Source: Sporosarcina sp. FSL K6-1522
GTDB taxonomy: Bacteria; Bacillota; Bacilli; Bacillales_A; Planococcaceae
DNA: 64,000 nucleotides
Assembly: GCF_038622445.1 (NCBI RefSeq)
Contig: NZ_CP152019.1
Coordinates: 2,082,501 to 2,146,500 of the forward strand
Reading direction: 5' to 3'
Under the pieces are notes generated by a model, which worked only from the letters and a program-made list of their open reading frames with translations, ran no database searches and was not told the DNA's origin. Of this stretch, positions 51,953 to 60,213 are shown in pieces. A program made the translations under genes and the position numbers. Position 1 is the first letter of the stretch; each line of letters opens with the position of its first letter.

Positions 51953-53030
51953 AATCCACTAGCTGCTTTTTCAAATAGCAACTACGGTCGCGAATAAATT
52001 GACAAATGAATTTGGGTTCATGATCAAATTTACCAAGTATATTCTTTTTATAGGGATCTGTAAGAACATGTGGGCGCAGAGCTTCATGCAGAGAAATTAT
52101 GTTGTTTTCCATATAGTCAACTGTGAATTTTGTTTCTAAAATCTCCTCTAGGATGCTTTTGTAAAGCTTACGAAGCTCTGGAACACGCATTAGGAGATAG
52201 CAAAGGTGGTTATTTTTCTTTCCATCAAGAGGAACATAATTATGCCGCATGATTTCACCTTCAACGTTCCGCCCCCACGTTGCATCATAGTCCCAGGGAA
52301 TGATTTCGAACAAACTGGACTCACTATTATGGTACAGCGCATAGTTATGTGTGAACCCGTCATTATTCATTGTGCAAACAGCTCCAGCTAGCCAACGTAA
52401 AAATTTATCTATATTGATACACTTGGAAATTTCATCAGCGAAATTAGCAAGAGGTATGGTGTTAATTTTACTGATCAAATCGAGGAGAAGGTCATCGTCT
52501 GATGAGCTTCCAAATGCTCGTCGATAACCGGAAAGAAGCGAATTTTTCATAGTTTCGTCTTTCATCAAAGAAAAGTTGGCGTTATTGTTTACGGCATAAT
52601 AGATGGGGCCGAGAGGAAGTTCTCTTGTTTGCAAGAAAAACTCGTCAACGGACTCTAATTGTAAATAGAGGCCTTTATGAGTACCATTGCGGATTAAATT
52701 GATATGCTGACTTTGTGGTGCTAAAACACCAAGATCATGGAAGAAGTCAAAAGAAAGTTTATTGCGGATAAAAGAAGGATCTTTGTATTCTGCATTGAGG
52801 TGTATTTCTCGGGCATCGCAAAATGATTTGGGATTGATGAACTCAATCCGATAAGATTTTTTGCGAAGTTTCCGCGTAAAAGATCCTCGGTAGGCAATAT
52901 CCACGTCATATGTGGTGTCTCCTACCTTTAAATCGGCGGGAACGGGGTCGTCATTCCATAAATCTCCCCGTAACTCCTTTAGGTTCTCTTCTTCGATGCT
53001 CAACAAATAAGATGGAATTAGATAGGACAT
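51945..53030 (-). CDS. cotH: CotH-type spore coat protein kinase (361 aa)
   Basis: ATG at 53030 follows AGGAAAGAG. The length (361 aa) matches B. subtilis CotH. Family segments: YDVDIAYRGSFTRKLRKKSY, REIHLNAEYKDPSFIRNKLS, LIRNGTHKGLYLQLESVDEF, IDKFLRWLAGAVCTMNNDGF followed by THNYALYHN, and the metal-binding IIPWDYDATWG. CotH is an atypical protein kinase that phosphorylates CotB and CotG on serines and controls outer-coat assembly. Here it lies between a CotG-like repeat protein and a SET-domain protein on the same strand, with CotB-like genes diverging upstream. Confidence 0.93.
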   Translation of the reverse strand: MSYLIPSYLLSIEEENLKELRGDLWNDDPVPADLKVGDTTYDVDIAYRGSFTRKLRKKSYRIEFINPKSFCDAREIHLNAEYKDPSFIRNKLSFDFFHDLGVLAPQSQHINLIRNGTHKGLYLQLESVDEFFLQTRELPLGPIYYAVNNNANFSLMKDETMKNSLLSGYRRAFGSSSDDDLLLDLISKINTIPLANFADEISKCINIDKFLRWLAGAVCTMNNDGFTHNYALYHNSESSLFEIIPWDYDATWGRNVEGEIMRHNYVPLDGKKNNHLCYLLMRVPELRKLYKSILEEILETKFTVDYMENNIISLHEALRPHVLTDPYKKNILGKFDHEPKFICQFIRDRSCYLKKQLVDFD

Positions 53031-53085
53031 AAAATCTCTTTCCTTTCTATATATTTAGTCCGTCTATTATTGTTTGAGATTGTTA

Positions 53086-53130
53086 ATGACTCTGGCTTGA
53101 TCAGTGGGTAATTGATCAAGCCAGAGTCAT
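53086..53130 (-). other. Intercistronic hairpin between cotG-like gene and cotH
   Basis: Eighteen-bp perfect inverted repeat ATGACTCTGGCTTGATCA with TGATCAAGCCAGAGTCAT, 9-base loop. No T-run follows, so it probably stabilises the message or partly terminates it and raises the ratio of the CotG-like substrate to kinase. Confidence 0.75.
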
Positions 53131-53135
53131 TTGAT

Positions 53136-53570
53136 TTATCTTCGGGAACGACGACCTTTACGTGCTCCAGTCTCCTTGTTACCTGTGGAAGTATGACCTT
53201 TCGAAGCATTGCCTTTTGAAACATGGTCTGTTGAAGTATGACCTTTCGAAGCATCACCTTTTGAAATATGGCCTTTTGAAGTATGACCTTTCGAGGCATC
53301 TCCTTTTGAAACATGGCCCGTTGAAGTATGACCTTTCGAAGCATCGCCTTTTGAAACATGGCCTTTTGAAGTATGACCTTTCGAGGCATCTCCTTTTGAA
53401 ACATGGCCCGTTGAAGTATGACCTTTCGAAGCATCTCCTTTTGAAACATGGCCTGTTGAAGTATGACCTTTCGAGGCATCGCCTTTTGAAACATGGCCTG
53501 TTGAAGTATGACCTTTCGAAGCATTTCCTGTTGTTGTACGACGAGTACGAGCTTTTTTTCCCTTTGGCAT
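53136..53570 (-). CDS. CotG-like pentapeptide-repeat spore coat protein (144 aa)
   Basis: ATG at 53570 has a strong site (GGAGGG). A basic head (MPKGKKARTRRTTTGN), then about 23 tandem pentapeptides of form Ser-(Lys/Thr)-Gly-(His/Asp/Asn)-X, grouped in 15-residue units SKGDASKGHTSTGHV, and a basic tail (KETGARKGRRSRR). The DNA is a 45-base repeat made of three 15-base subrepeats, which leaves several other frames open by chance; the frame given here is the one with the ribosome site. Ser, Lys, His and Gly dominate and there are almost no hydrophobics. Low-complexity Ser/Lys proteins next to cotH are CotG-type kinase substrates. The repeat differs in sequence from B. subtilis CotG, so the call rests on composition and position. 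Confidence 0.8.
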   Translation of the reverse strand: MPKGKKARTRRTTTGNASKGHTSTGHVSKGDASKGHTSTGHVSKGDASKGHTSTGHVSKGDASKGHTSKGHVSKGDASKGHTSTGHVSKGDASKGHTSKGHISKGDASKGHTSTDHVSKGNASKGHTSTGNKETGARKGRRSRR

Positions 53571-53604
53571 AGAAAAACCCTCCTTTGAATAAATGTTTCA
53601 TACC

Positions 53605-53612
53605 ATTGTATT
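53605..53612 (-). promoter_or_regulatory. Candidate sigma-K/E -10 element of the cotG-like gene
   Basis: On the minus strand AATACAAT with ACAC 16 bases upstream, 35 bases before the start. It resembles the -10 CATACAAT class of mother-cell promoters. The remainder of the gap 53613-53908 shows no gene or strong hairpin and presumably holds the divergent coat promoters. Confidence 0.4.
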
Positions 53613-53908
53613 CAATAATCTTTTTACTGTGTCGGCAGTTAAGTTACGGCAGTGTAGCGTACACTTGGTTGCATTATTTAGCAGGTGGAGATTCTATTAG
53701 GTCTCTATAGTACTGAGGTACTGTTAACCAAAAGAATATTATCAGGTGCCTGCATACATTATGATACGGATGAAAAATGCTTGTTTAACGTCAATTGGAA
53801 AATCGGATTTTAAAAGTACTTGACTAATTAATCTAAAGTAGGCTAATGACCACTACTCTCTCTCCCTAAGGCACATATAGATACTAGGATACTAAAAATG
53901 GAGGTTAG

Positions 53909-54406
53909 ATGACTATGAATCAGGAAATGATACTGTCTTTAGTGGATAGAGTAGTTAAAGTCGATAGAGGAGGACCGGAATCCCGAGTTGGAAAGCTATT
54001 GGCAGCAGCTGAAGATCACTTTACATTACTTACCGAAGACGATGGGGTTATTTATTATAATACCCACCATATCAAGAGCCTGACTGTTAATGCGAAAAAT
54101 GAACCGCAATTGAACTTTGACATTCCGAGGAGCTTTGATTATATAAAAGCTGAAAATTTTAGGAGTGTTGTGGAAAAGTTAAGGTATCGATGGGTGAAAA
54201 TTAACCGTGGTGGACCAGAAACACTGGAGGGTGTAATGGATGTGGTTAATGATGATTTTATAACAATTGTATCAAATGAAGAAATTGTAAATCTCTCTAT
54301 GTTCCATGTTCGTAACATAAGCTACGGAATAAAAGTTGAAAAAGGAAATAAAGCTAAGGGAAATAATCAAGAAAAGGAAAGCAATAAACAAAAAGACTCA
54401 AAATAG
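53909..54406 (+). CDS. CotB-like spore coat protein lacking the Ser-rich tail (165 aa)
   Basis: ATG at 53909 (4 bases from GGAGG) or 53915 (10 bases). Two tandem domains start VDRVVKVDRGGPESRVGKLL with VIYYNTHHIKSL, and LRYRWVKINRGGPETLEGVM with NLSMFHVRNISYG. The RGGPES/RGGPE and YYxxHHIKS phrases are those of B. subtilis CotB, a CotH substrate. CotB normally carries a long Ser/Lys/Arg-rich C-terminal tail that is phosphorylated; here only a short Lys/Asn/Gln-rich end (KGNKAKGNNQEKESNKQKDS) is present. The cluster with cotH supports the coat assignment. Confidence 0.85.
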   Translation: MTMNQEMILSLVDRVVKVDRGGPESRVGKLLAAAEDHFTLLTEDDGVIYYNTHHIKSLTVNAKNEPQLNFDIPRSFDYIKAENFRSVVEKLRYRWVKINRGGPETLEGVMDVVNDDFITIVSNEEIVNLSMFHVRNISYGIKVEKGNKAKGNNQEKESNKQKDSK

Positions 54407-54419
54407 CTATAAGATGTAT

Positions 54420-54448
54420 TCGTCGCTTCTGTTGGTAAGAAGCGACGA
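54420..54448 (+). other. Stem-loop between two CotB-like genes
   Basis: TCGTCGCTTC with GAAGCGACGA, 9-base loop, no T-run; lies 26 bases before the next start codon and probably separates message halves. Confidence 0.65.
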
Positions 54449-54474
54449 TATTCTATGAAGGAGGCGCCCCAAAA

Positions 54475-55893
54475 TTGCAAGAGCAAAACTTTAAAAAAGC
54501 AGTAGGCGACCTTAAAGACATGAAGATTGGTTTGGTCCTTGGTGACAATCAATTAATTGAAGGAATTTTGTTAGATGTTAAAGAAGACCATATTGTTGTG
54601 CATGTGAACCAAAACGTTTTTTATTTTGCACTCCAGCATATTCAAGCACTTTCAAGGAATGCTAAAGACTTTTGCATTTCGTCCGAAATTGTTCCCTATC
54701 TTAACAAAAATTACTTAGTAGATGTATTGAGAGCCTTTAGGTATACCTGGGTGACCATTAATAGTTTAAGTAATCTGGAGATTACCGGGGTGTTAAGTAG
54801 AATATCTGAAGATCACGTCATGATAATAAACAATGCGGAACAACTTTATATCCCAAAGTCCTATATAGCCAACATTTATAGCACAATATCAGAAGAGGAT
54901 ATCATATTCATAAATAATCAGGAACAATCGGCAACTCAAAATTCCACCATTAGTAAGGGCTTACTTGAAATAAATGAACAACATGCAACGAGTGGGGAAG
55001 AAGAAGCCATTCAAGAATCCGACACTAATTTGGATGATGAAGCAAAAGAGCAGTCTGACTCTTCTCTGGAAGAAAAATTACTAGCTGTCCTACAAGCGGA
55101 GCAGGGCGCTGACAATCATATAAAAACAACAAACAATAGTGAAGTAGAAGAAAATAGTAAAGCTCCTATGATAGAGACGTTTACAGGAGAAATACTAGAA
55201 GATGAAAAGAATGAATATGTGAAAACTGGTCACAAAAAAAGTATTCAAGACTTCATTTCATTAATAAATGAGAAATCTAAAGAGTGGTTGGATGTATCGT
55301 TAGAAGAAGACTTGCAAGAAATATGCCGCGATGAGAAAGTGGATTACGAGGGTGTTTTAGAATCTGCTAAAAGTACTAGTAGCGAAGAGCAACTTACCTC
55401 TACTGAATCCCAGCCTAGGCATAACGAGAAAAGAATACTTCTAACTGAATGGAGCACCATTAAAGATGAGCAACTAGCAATGATGGATCAAAACAATTCC
55501 AATGAGGAAAGTGATCCTCCAATACATGGCGGCGAGTCAATGGAGATGGAAAACGATGAGGACTTTTGCATTTTAGATGAAAAATCTGAGCTGATTGAAT
55601 CAACTAGTACCAATCCAATCACAAAAAAAAACAGCCTAAAAGAAGAAAAAGCAATGTTAGAGAAACAATACTATGCTCTAATGAAGCATGCGGAAGAAAG
55701 TTCGATTCGGATGGAACATCGTTCTGAATATAATCAATCATACCTAGAGACAAACATTGAATTTGAGGAGAAAAACAATGTTCATATACTTGAAGGGGAA
55801 ATAAGCTCACAAGAAGAAAGAACAATGTTAGAAAAACAATATGCTGCGCTAATGAAGCATGCAGAAAAGATGTACCAGCAATTGAGAGACTGA
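54475..55893 (+). CDS. CotB-like protein with acidic extension and C-terminal repeats (472 aa), TTG start
   Basis: TTG at 54475 is 9 bases after AAGGAGG; no ATG is near. Residues 1-145 resemble the CotB domain pair (DMKIGLVLGDNQLIEGILLD, NVFYFALQHIQALSRNAKDF, AFRYTWVTINSLSNLEITGV, QLYIPKSYIANIY), but without the RGGPES signature. The next 230 residues are acidic and disordered (Glu/Asp/Ser/Asn). Near the C-terminus a motif is repeated: EEKAMLEKQYYALMKHAEES and EERTMLEKQYAALMKHAEKM, possible interaction helices. No B. subtilis counterpart known to me. A coat role is inferred. Confidence 0.7.
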   Translation: MQEQNFKKAVGDLKDMKIGLVLGDNQLIEGILLDVKEDHIVVHVNQNVFYFALQHIQALSRNAKDFCISSEIVPYLNKNYLVDVLRAFRYTWVTINSLSNLEITGVLSRISEDHVMIINNAEQLYIPKSYIANIYSTISEEDIIFINNQEQSATQNSTISKGLLEINEQHATSGEEEAIQESDTNLDDEAKEQSDSSLEEKLLAVLQAEQGADNHIKTTNNSEVEENSKAPMIETFTGEILEDEKNEYVKTGHKKSIQDFISLINEKSKEWLDVSLEEDLQEICRDEKVDYEGVLESAKSTSSEEQLTSTESQPRHNEKRILLTEWSTIKDEQLAMMDQNNSNEESDPPIHGGESMEMENDEDFCILDEKSELIESTSTNPITKKNSLKEEKAMLEKQYYALMKHAEESSIRMEHRSEYNQSYLETNIEFEEKNNVHILEGEISSQEERTMLEKQYAALMKHAEKMYQQLRD

Positions 55894-55986
55894 CGATAAA
55901 CTAACAATTTAGGCAAGAAGAATTAATCTCTACATCTCATCATTGCAGCAGTAATTTTGAAAATAAGTTAGAAAGGAGTTGTAGGC

Positions 55987-56664
55987 TTGAATACAATTAT
56001 TCAAAGTCTAATTAATGAAGTGATTCAAATTGAAATTTCCGGAAAGAAACTAATTAGCGGTACTGTTCTTGACGTAGGCAGCGACATGATTGTGCTTTTT
56101 AATGGGGCAGATTTTGTATACGTCCCCATCGTTCATATCCAACGTTTTTGGGCTGATCGTAACAATGAAAACGATATAAAGGCCCCAACGGAGTTCCCGA
56201 GCATCGTTGCAGAAGAAAGTAAAGAGGCATTGTCTTTTGGAGAGGTTCTTACACAAGCAAAAGGGAAATTTGTTGAAATCTATGTAACAGGTGCTCAACC
56301 TTTACATGGATATATTACGAGTATTATGGATAACTATGTTGTATTTCAATCACCCATTTATAAAACGATGTATATCTCATTAAATCATCTTAAATGGTTA
56401 ATTCCATATGCGCAAAATGAAAGACCTTACGGATTGGATAACCAGAGCTTCTCATTTCAGCCGAATGATGAATCGTTGGCAAATACCTTGGAAGTTCAAG
56501 TTGGAAAGATCAAGAATAAAATCGTTGTATTAAATATTGGTGGGAATAAAAGCTATGTAGGAAAGATAAATAATGTCGAAGCACAAATTGTTGAGGTTCA
56601 AACAGCAAGAACACAGTCTATTTTTTTGAACATAGATCATATTAAAACGCTACATCAGGTGTGA
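55987..56664 (+). CDS. CotB-like (DUF2642-type) spore coat protein (225 aa), TTG start
   Basis: TTG at 55987 is 8 bases after AAGGAG. Three copies of a small beta-domain: VIQIEISGKKLISGTVLDVG with FVYVPIVHIQRFW; FVEIYVTGAQPLHGYITSIM with MYISLNHLKWLI; KIVVLNIGGNKSYVGKINNV with SIFLNIDHIKTLHQV. Each has the Y-x-x-x-HI(K/Q) end typical of CotB domains. It is the third such gene in a row, followed by a terminator, so the three CotB-like genes likely form a sporulation operon. Confidence 0.75.
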   Translation: MNTIIQSLINEVIQIEISGKKLISGTVLDVGSDMIVLFNGADFVYVPIVHIQRFWADRNNENDIKAPTEFPSIVAEESKEALSFGEVLTQAKGKFVEIYVTGAQPLHGYITSIMDNYVVFQSPIYKTMYISLNHLKWLIPYAQNERPYGLDNQSFSFQPNDESLANTLEVQVGKIKNKIVVLNIGGNKSYVGKINNVEAQIVEVQTARTQSIFLNIDHIKTLHQV

Positions 56665-56764
56665 ATCCATTGTGATCATAAAATGTTGAACAATATTTAA
56701 CTTGGATTTAATTTATGCGGAATAAATAGGAAAAATATTTACTTGAAAGGAAGACCTCTTTTCA

Positions 56765-56799
56765 GGCTGACGAGAAATTATCGACAGCCAACTTTTTTT
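56765..56799 (+). terminator. Terminator of the CotB-like gene cluster
   Basis: GGCTGACGA with TCGACAGCC (8 of 9 pairs), then AACTTTTTTT. Confidence 0.8.
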
Positions 56800-56854
56800 A
56801 GGACTTGCTTAACAAGATTGAATGAATGTGATTTGTGGGAGTCTCGACAATATG

Positions 56855-56909
56855 AACACGTAAAAAGCAGCATGACATATGTCAGGCATCTTTTTACGTG
56901 TTTATTTTT
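56855..56909 (+). terminator. Second hairpin after the CotB-like cluster
   Basis: AACACGTAAAAAG pairs with CTTTTTACGTGTT around an inner TGACATATGTCA palindrome; ends in TTTATTTTTG. Downstream, 56985-57030 holds an inverted repeat CGTTCCTTGT / ACAAGGAAACG of unknown role before the transporter gene. Confidence 0.75.
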
Positions 56910-57084
56910 GCATAGAAATATAAGGTGATTTCAATAAAAAAATTATGGCATGAACAAGTATACATTTTAGTCTGGGTGGACAAACATCTCGTTCCTTGTT
57001 GCTCGATGTGAATATACATACAAGGAAACGGACAATCAACGAACAAGCTATTATTCAATTGAGAAGAAAGGAAATGGTATATGT

Positions 57085-58443
57085 ATGAGTTATCAGGTTG
57101 TAATCTCAGGTTTGGTATTCCTTACGACTATGTTAGTCATATTTTGGAGACCTAGAGGAATGAATGAGGCGTGGCCAGCGGCAATTGGAGCTGCAATCAT
57201 TCTGTTAGCGGGGATCGTGTCACAAGCAGACGTCATGGATATCATCAGTAAGATTGGGGGGGCATCCATAACCATTATCGCAACGATTGTCATGGCTGTT
57301 ATATTAGAGAGTTTCGGTTTTTTTCACTGGGCAGCCGCAAGACTTGCGAGTTTGTCGAGAGGTTCAGGTCATCGTTTATATTGGTATATCCAGTTACTCT
57401 GTTTTTTGATGACACTATTATTTAATAACGATGGAAGTATCTTAATTACGACACCGATTTTAATTTTACTACTAAAAAATATACAGTTAAAACCGCATCA
57501 ACAAATTCCGTACTTACTAAGTGGTGCACTCATTGCAACCGCGTCAAGTGCACCTATTGGAGTTAGTAATATTGTTAACCTGATTGCATTGAATATCGTT
57601 GAAATGTCGCTCTGGATGCATACAGCAATGATGTTTGTCCCAGCGACCTTGGGATTGGTATTTATGTCTGGGTTGATGTATATCGTAGTAAGGAAGAAAC
57701 TACCGAAAACTTTACCAGATTCCATAATGGATGTGGAAGAATCCTTTTTCACGAAAAGTTTTCACCCATTAAAAACAACGATTTCTGTTGAGAAAAAACA
57801 ACAACGTACTAAATTTATGTTGAAGGTATTGCTGTTTGTTTTCGTTATGCGTTGTCTCCTTTTTGTTGCATCGTATGTCAACATTCCCATTGAAATTGTT
57901 GCGGTTCTTGGATCGGTCGTTTTGCTCGTATGGAGATGGTATCATTTGCGGACGAACCCAGTGGACATCTTAAAGAAAACCCCTTGGCACATTCTTATTT
58001 TTGCCTTCTCTATGTACGTGATTATATTCGGTCTGCATAACGTGGGACTTACAGCGTTATTAGTGAAATTGTGTGAACCTATTGTGAATCAGGGGCTATT
58101 CCAGGCGAGTTTTATCATGGGAGGATTAGTTTCGGTACTGTCTAACCTCTTTAATAATCATCCGGCTTTAATGATTGGGACGATTACCTTAACGGAGATG
58201 GGGTTAGATCCGATTACATTAAAGACCATCTATCTTGCAAATATTATTGGGAGTGATATGGGATCATTGCTGTTGCCAATTGGGACACTAGCTTCTCTTA
58301 TTTGGATGCATATTCTAAGGAACAATAAGATAAAGATTGCTTGGAAAGATTATTTAAGCGTCTCCCTGATTGTCATTCCAATAACAACAATCGTCACATT
58401 GACATTGCTTTATTTTTGGGTGCAAATGATTTTTGCCCAATGA
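57085..58443 (+). CDS. ArsB/NhaD-type permease (452 aa)
   Basis: ATG at 57085; the nearest ribosome-like AAAGGAAA is about 12 bases away, so initiation may be weak. About eleven membrane segments, with ArsB/NhaD (IT superfamily) landmarks: WRPRGMNEAWPAAIGAAIIL, LFNNDGSILITTPILILLLK, SGALIATASSAPIGVSNIVN, then LSNLFNNHPALMIGTITL, and ANIIGSDMGSLLLPIGTLAS. The paired FNNDG and NNHPA motifs and total length match arsenite permeases (ArsB, YdfA of B. subtilis). There is no ArsR or ArsC gene beside it, so arsenite as substrate is not supported by context. Confidence 0.8.
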   Translation: MSYQVVISGLVFLTTMLVIFWRPRGMNEAWPAAIGAAIILLAGIVSQADVMDIISKIGGASITIIATIVMAVILESFGFFHWAAARLASLSRGSGHRLYWYIQLLCFLMTLLFNNDGSILITTPILILLLKNIQLKPHQQIPYLLSGALIATASSAPIGVSNIVNLIALNIVEMSLWMHTAMMFVPATLGLVFMSGLMYIVVRKKLPKTLPDSIMDVEESFFTKSFHPLKTTISVEKKQQRTKFMLKVLLFVFVMRCLLFVASYVNIPIEIVAVLGSVVLLVWRWYHLRTNPVDILKKTPWHILIFAFSMYVIIFGLHNVGLTALLVKLCEPIVNQGLFQASFIMGGLVSVLSNLFNNHPALMIGTITLTEMGLDPITLKTIYLANIIGSDMGSLLLPIGTLASLIWMHILRNNKIKIAWKDYLSVSLIVIPITTIVTLTLLYFWVQMIFAQ

Positions 58444-58704
58444 AATATCGGGATATCCAATTTTATCAGAGAAGTTAAGCGGGAAATGTTCAGAAAAGAA
58501 CTATTTCCTGCTAACATTATGAATTTTTTCCCGGAGGATCAGTACAGGTTTCCATCTATTATAAAGTTCTAATTAAATCTTATGGAGAGTCTAGAAATTA
58601 ATAAACGAACCTAATATTAATAACGTCTTATGTAGTCCGCCTAAGCTGCAAAGAATCATTTATTACATTACATACATATCGGCTTTACGAAAAGACGGGA
58701 AATC

Positions 58705-58737
58705 CCAAATCCCATTCGCCTAGGGAATGGGATTTGG
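58705..58737 (-). terminator. Terminator of the yflT-like gene
   Basis: CCAAATCCCATTC with GAATGGGATTTGG, 7-base loop. The gap 58444-58704 contains no other gene-like feature. Confidence 0.8.
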
Positions 58738-58747
58738 TAATTATGGG

Positions 58748-59068
58748 TTATTTCTTCGCAACGATGATGAGTTTACCCTGATCGAGTTCTTCTTCAGCAA
58801 TCGCAGCTTCGGCCTTCGATAAGCCCGCTACTTCCATTTTGCTGCGCAGCTCATCGCCGCGGGAAGTAAACATATTTTTCATGCTTTGGAAGAAGCCTTG
58901 GTCTTTCATACTGACAGTTTCTGTGTCGAGGGCATCGGTAATGTGATTGCCTCTTTTTTTATCATGTGCAAACAGGTAGATATCGTCATGGGTATAGCCT
59001 TGCGTGACCAAATCTTCAATTTCCTTTTTTGCTTGTACTGCATTTTCTACAGTTTTTTTGATTGTCAT
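58748..59068 (-). CDS. yflT: YflT-like general stress protein (106 aa)
   Basis: ATG follows GGGAGGG. Small soluble protein: TIKKTVENAVQAKKEIEDLV, YTHDDIYLFAHDKKRGNHIT, SMKNMFTSRGDELRSKMEVA, then KAEAAIAEEELDQGKLIIVA. This is the layout of the general-stress 17M/YflT family, sigma-B controlled in B. subtilis. No sigma-B promoter could be fixed by eye. Function of the family is unknown. Confidence 0.85.
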   Translation of the reverse strand: MTIKKTVENAVQAKKEIEDLVTQGYTHDDIYLFAHDKKRGNHITDALDTETVSMKDQGFFQSMKNMFTSRGDELRSKMEVAGLSKAEAAIAEEELDQGKLIIVAKK

Positions 59069-59146
59069 GTGAAAATCCCTCCCAATGATGTGTCGTATCT
59101 ATCTTTGCCATGTAAGATACGATATAAAACACTTTGAGAAGAGAAA

Positions 59147-59443
59147 TTAGCTGCGTAATTTTTTGTACGCTTGAATGAAGGTGGACGGATTAGCCTCGAC
59201 TTCAAACATAAATACGCCTTGGCTCGTATGCAAATAAAATAATCCAGCCCCACTGGAGAATGGTTTATAGGACATATCATGCACATGTTCTAATTTGAAT
59301 GTGTTTTTGGCGGTTGAAATTGTATCGGTATATAACTGAATACGATGTACTGTACGATTTGTAGTTTGTCCATACCACCCTGTAATTTTTTCGACTAAAT
59401 GATACGTGAGGGTGCAGACAACTTGATGATTTACTTCATGCAT
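59147..59443 (-). CDS. Small hypothetical protein, PH-like fold (98 aa)
   Basis: Chosen start is ATG 59443 (MHEVNHQVVCTLTYHLVEKI) behind GGAGGG; an extension to 59473 has no site. Beta-strands followed by a C-terminal helix (FIQAYKKLRS), with GLFYLHTSQGVFMFEVEANP, suggest a pleckstrin-homology-like domain common in small Bacillus proteins. Name of the family not certain. The mobile-element copy 2 lies directly upstream of its promoter. Confidence 0.7.
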   Translation of the reverse strand: MHEVNHQVVCTLTYHLVEKITGWYGQTTNRTVHRIQLYTDTISTAKNTFKLEHVHDMSYKPFSSGAGLFYLHTSQGVFMFEVEANPSTFIQAYKKLRS

Positions 59444-59519
59444 AGTGGATCCCTCCGCTGTTAAGATGTCCAAGAAGGAAAATAGATATGCATAGTATAA
59501 CAGGTTTGGTGGATAAAGA

Positions 59520-60137
59520 ATGCTAATATCTTCATTTCACTGAACGGTTTCTGGTCCGCTTTCGGTATATGATTCATGACAGCTTTAGGGAAGGAATTAA
59601 TTCCTCCTGTTCGAGGGGCGATTATGTCTAGAAATGACTGCGTCGTTTCTAGACATAATCGTTTTCATAATGCTGTTGTGAAGCGGTACCTGTTGCGTCC
59701 CTCCAATCGTTAAGTAAAAAATGTAGTTGCTTGGAAAGAAAAGAATAGATAATTTTCTATAGAAAATGTAAGTGCCCGAAGATGAAATTTCGGGCACTCT
59801 TGTACATTGAACAATGCGTCCCTTTTTTAACTTGTAGCAAGTTTTAGGCACCTGAATATAGAAAGCCTAGTAGGAAAGTGAACCCTTTCCTACAATAACA
59901 ATGGAAAAGACCATTACAAAAGCTTCAGCTGCCAAAATTGTATCTTTGGCAGCCGCTCTAGGTAAAGAGTCAGAAATTCTTTCTTCCCAAAAAGGATTTG
60001 CACTTTATATTCTGAAGATTTTGAAGCGCGACGGATGAGCAGGCGCCATACATTTTTCTCGATAATCGTATAGAAATTGTTCCCTCCAAAGTGCTTCGTA
60101 CATAATATAATTATTTTTTGACTAATCGACAGGCGAG
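59520..60137 (+). mobile_element. Non-autonomous structured element, copy 2 (left end lost)
   Basis: It matches copy 1 from ATCTTCATTTCACTGAAC through the GTCTAGAAATGAC hairpin near 59626-59663, the AGTGCCCGAAG/TTCGGGCACTC hairpin, GCTGCCAAAATTGTATCTTTGGCAGC near 59928, and TCGATAATCGTATAGAAATTG near 60060. The right end, read inward, is CTCGCCTGTCGATTAGTC. The left terminal repeat is missing, and no clean 9-base duplication is found. The long GTGTGAAGGGATGTGAC hairpin of copy 1 is deleted here. Confidence 0.75.
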
Positions 60138-60213
60138 TATAATTCACTTAATAGGGAACTTTTTTTGATAGGTAGCGTTTTTTAAAGGGATGAATCTATA
60201 TTTCTACACAATT

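Noticed and set aside
53160..53530. CRISPR array
   Set aside because: The 45-base units are contiguous without unique spacers and encode a repeat protein.
53018..53601. Long open frames overlapping the CotG-like gene (168 aa and 115 aa on the minus strand, 136 aa on the plus strand)
   Set aside because: They arise because the 45-base repeat has no stop in several frames; only the 144-aa frame starting at 53570 has a ribosome site and sensible composition.
57085..58443. Arsenic-resistance operon
   Set aside because: The permease is ArsB/NhaD-like, but no ArsR, ArsC or ArsA gene is adjacent.
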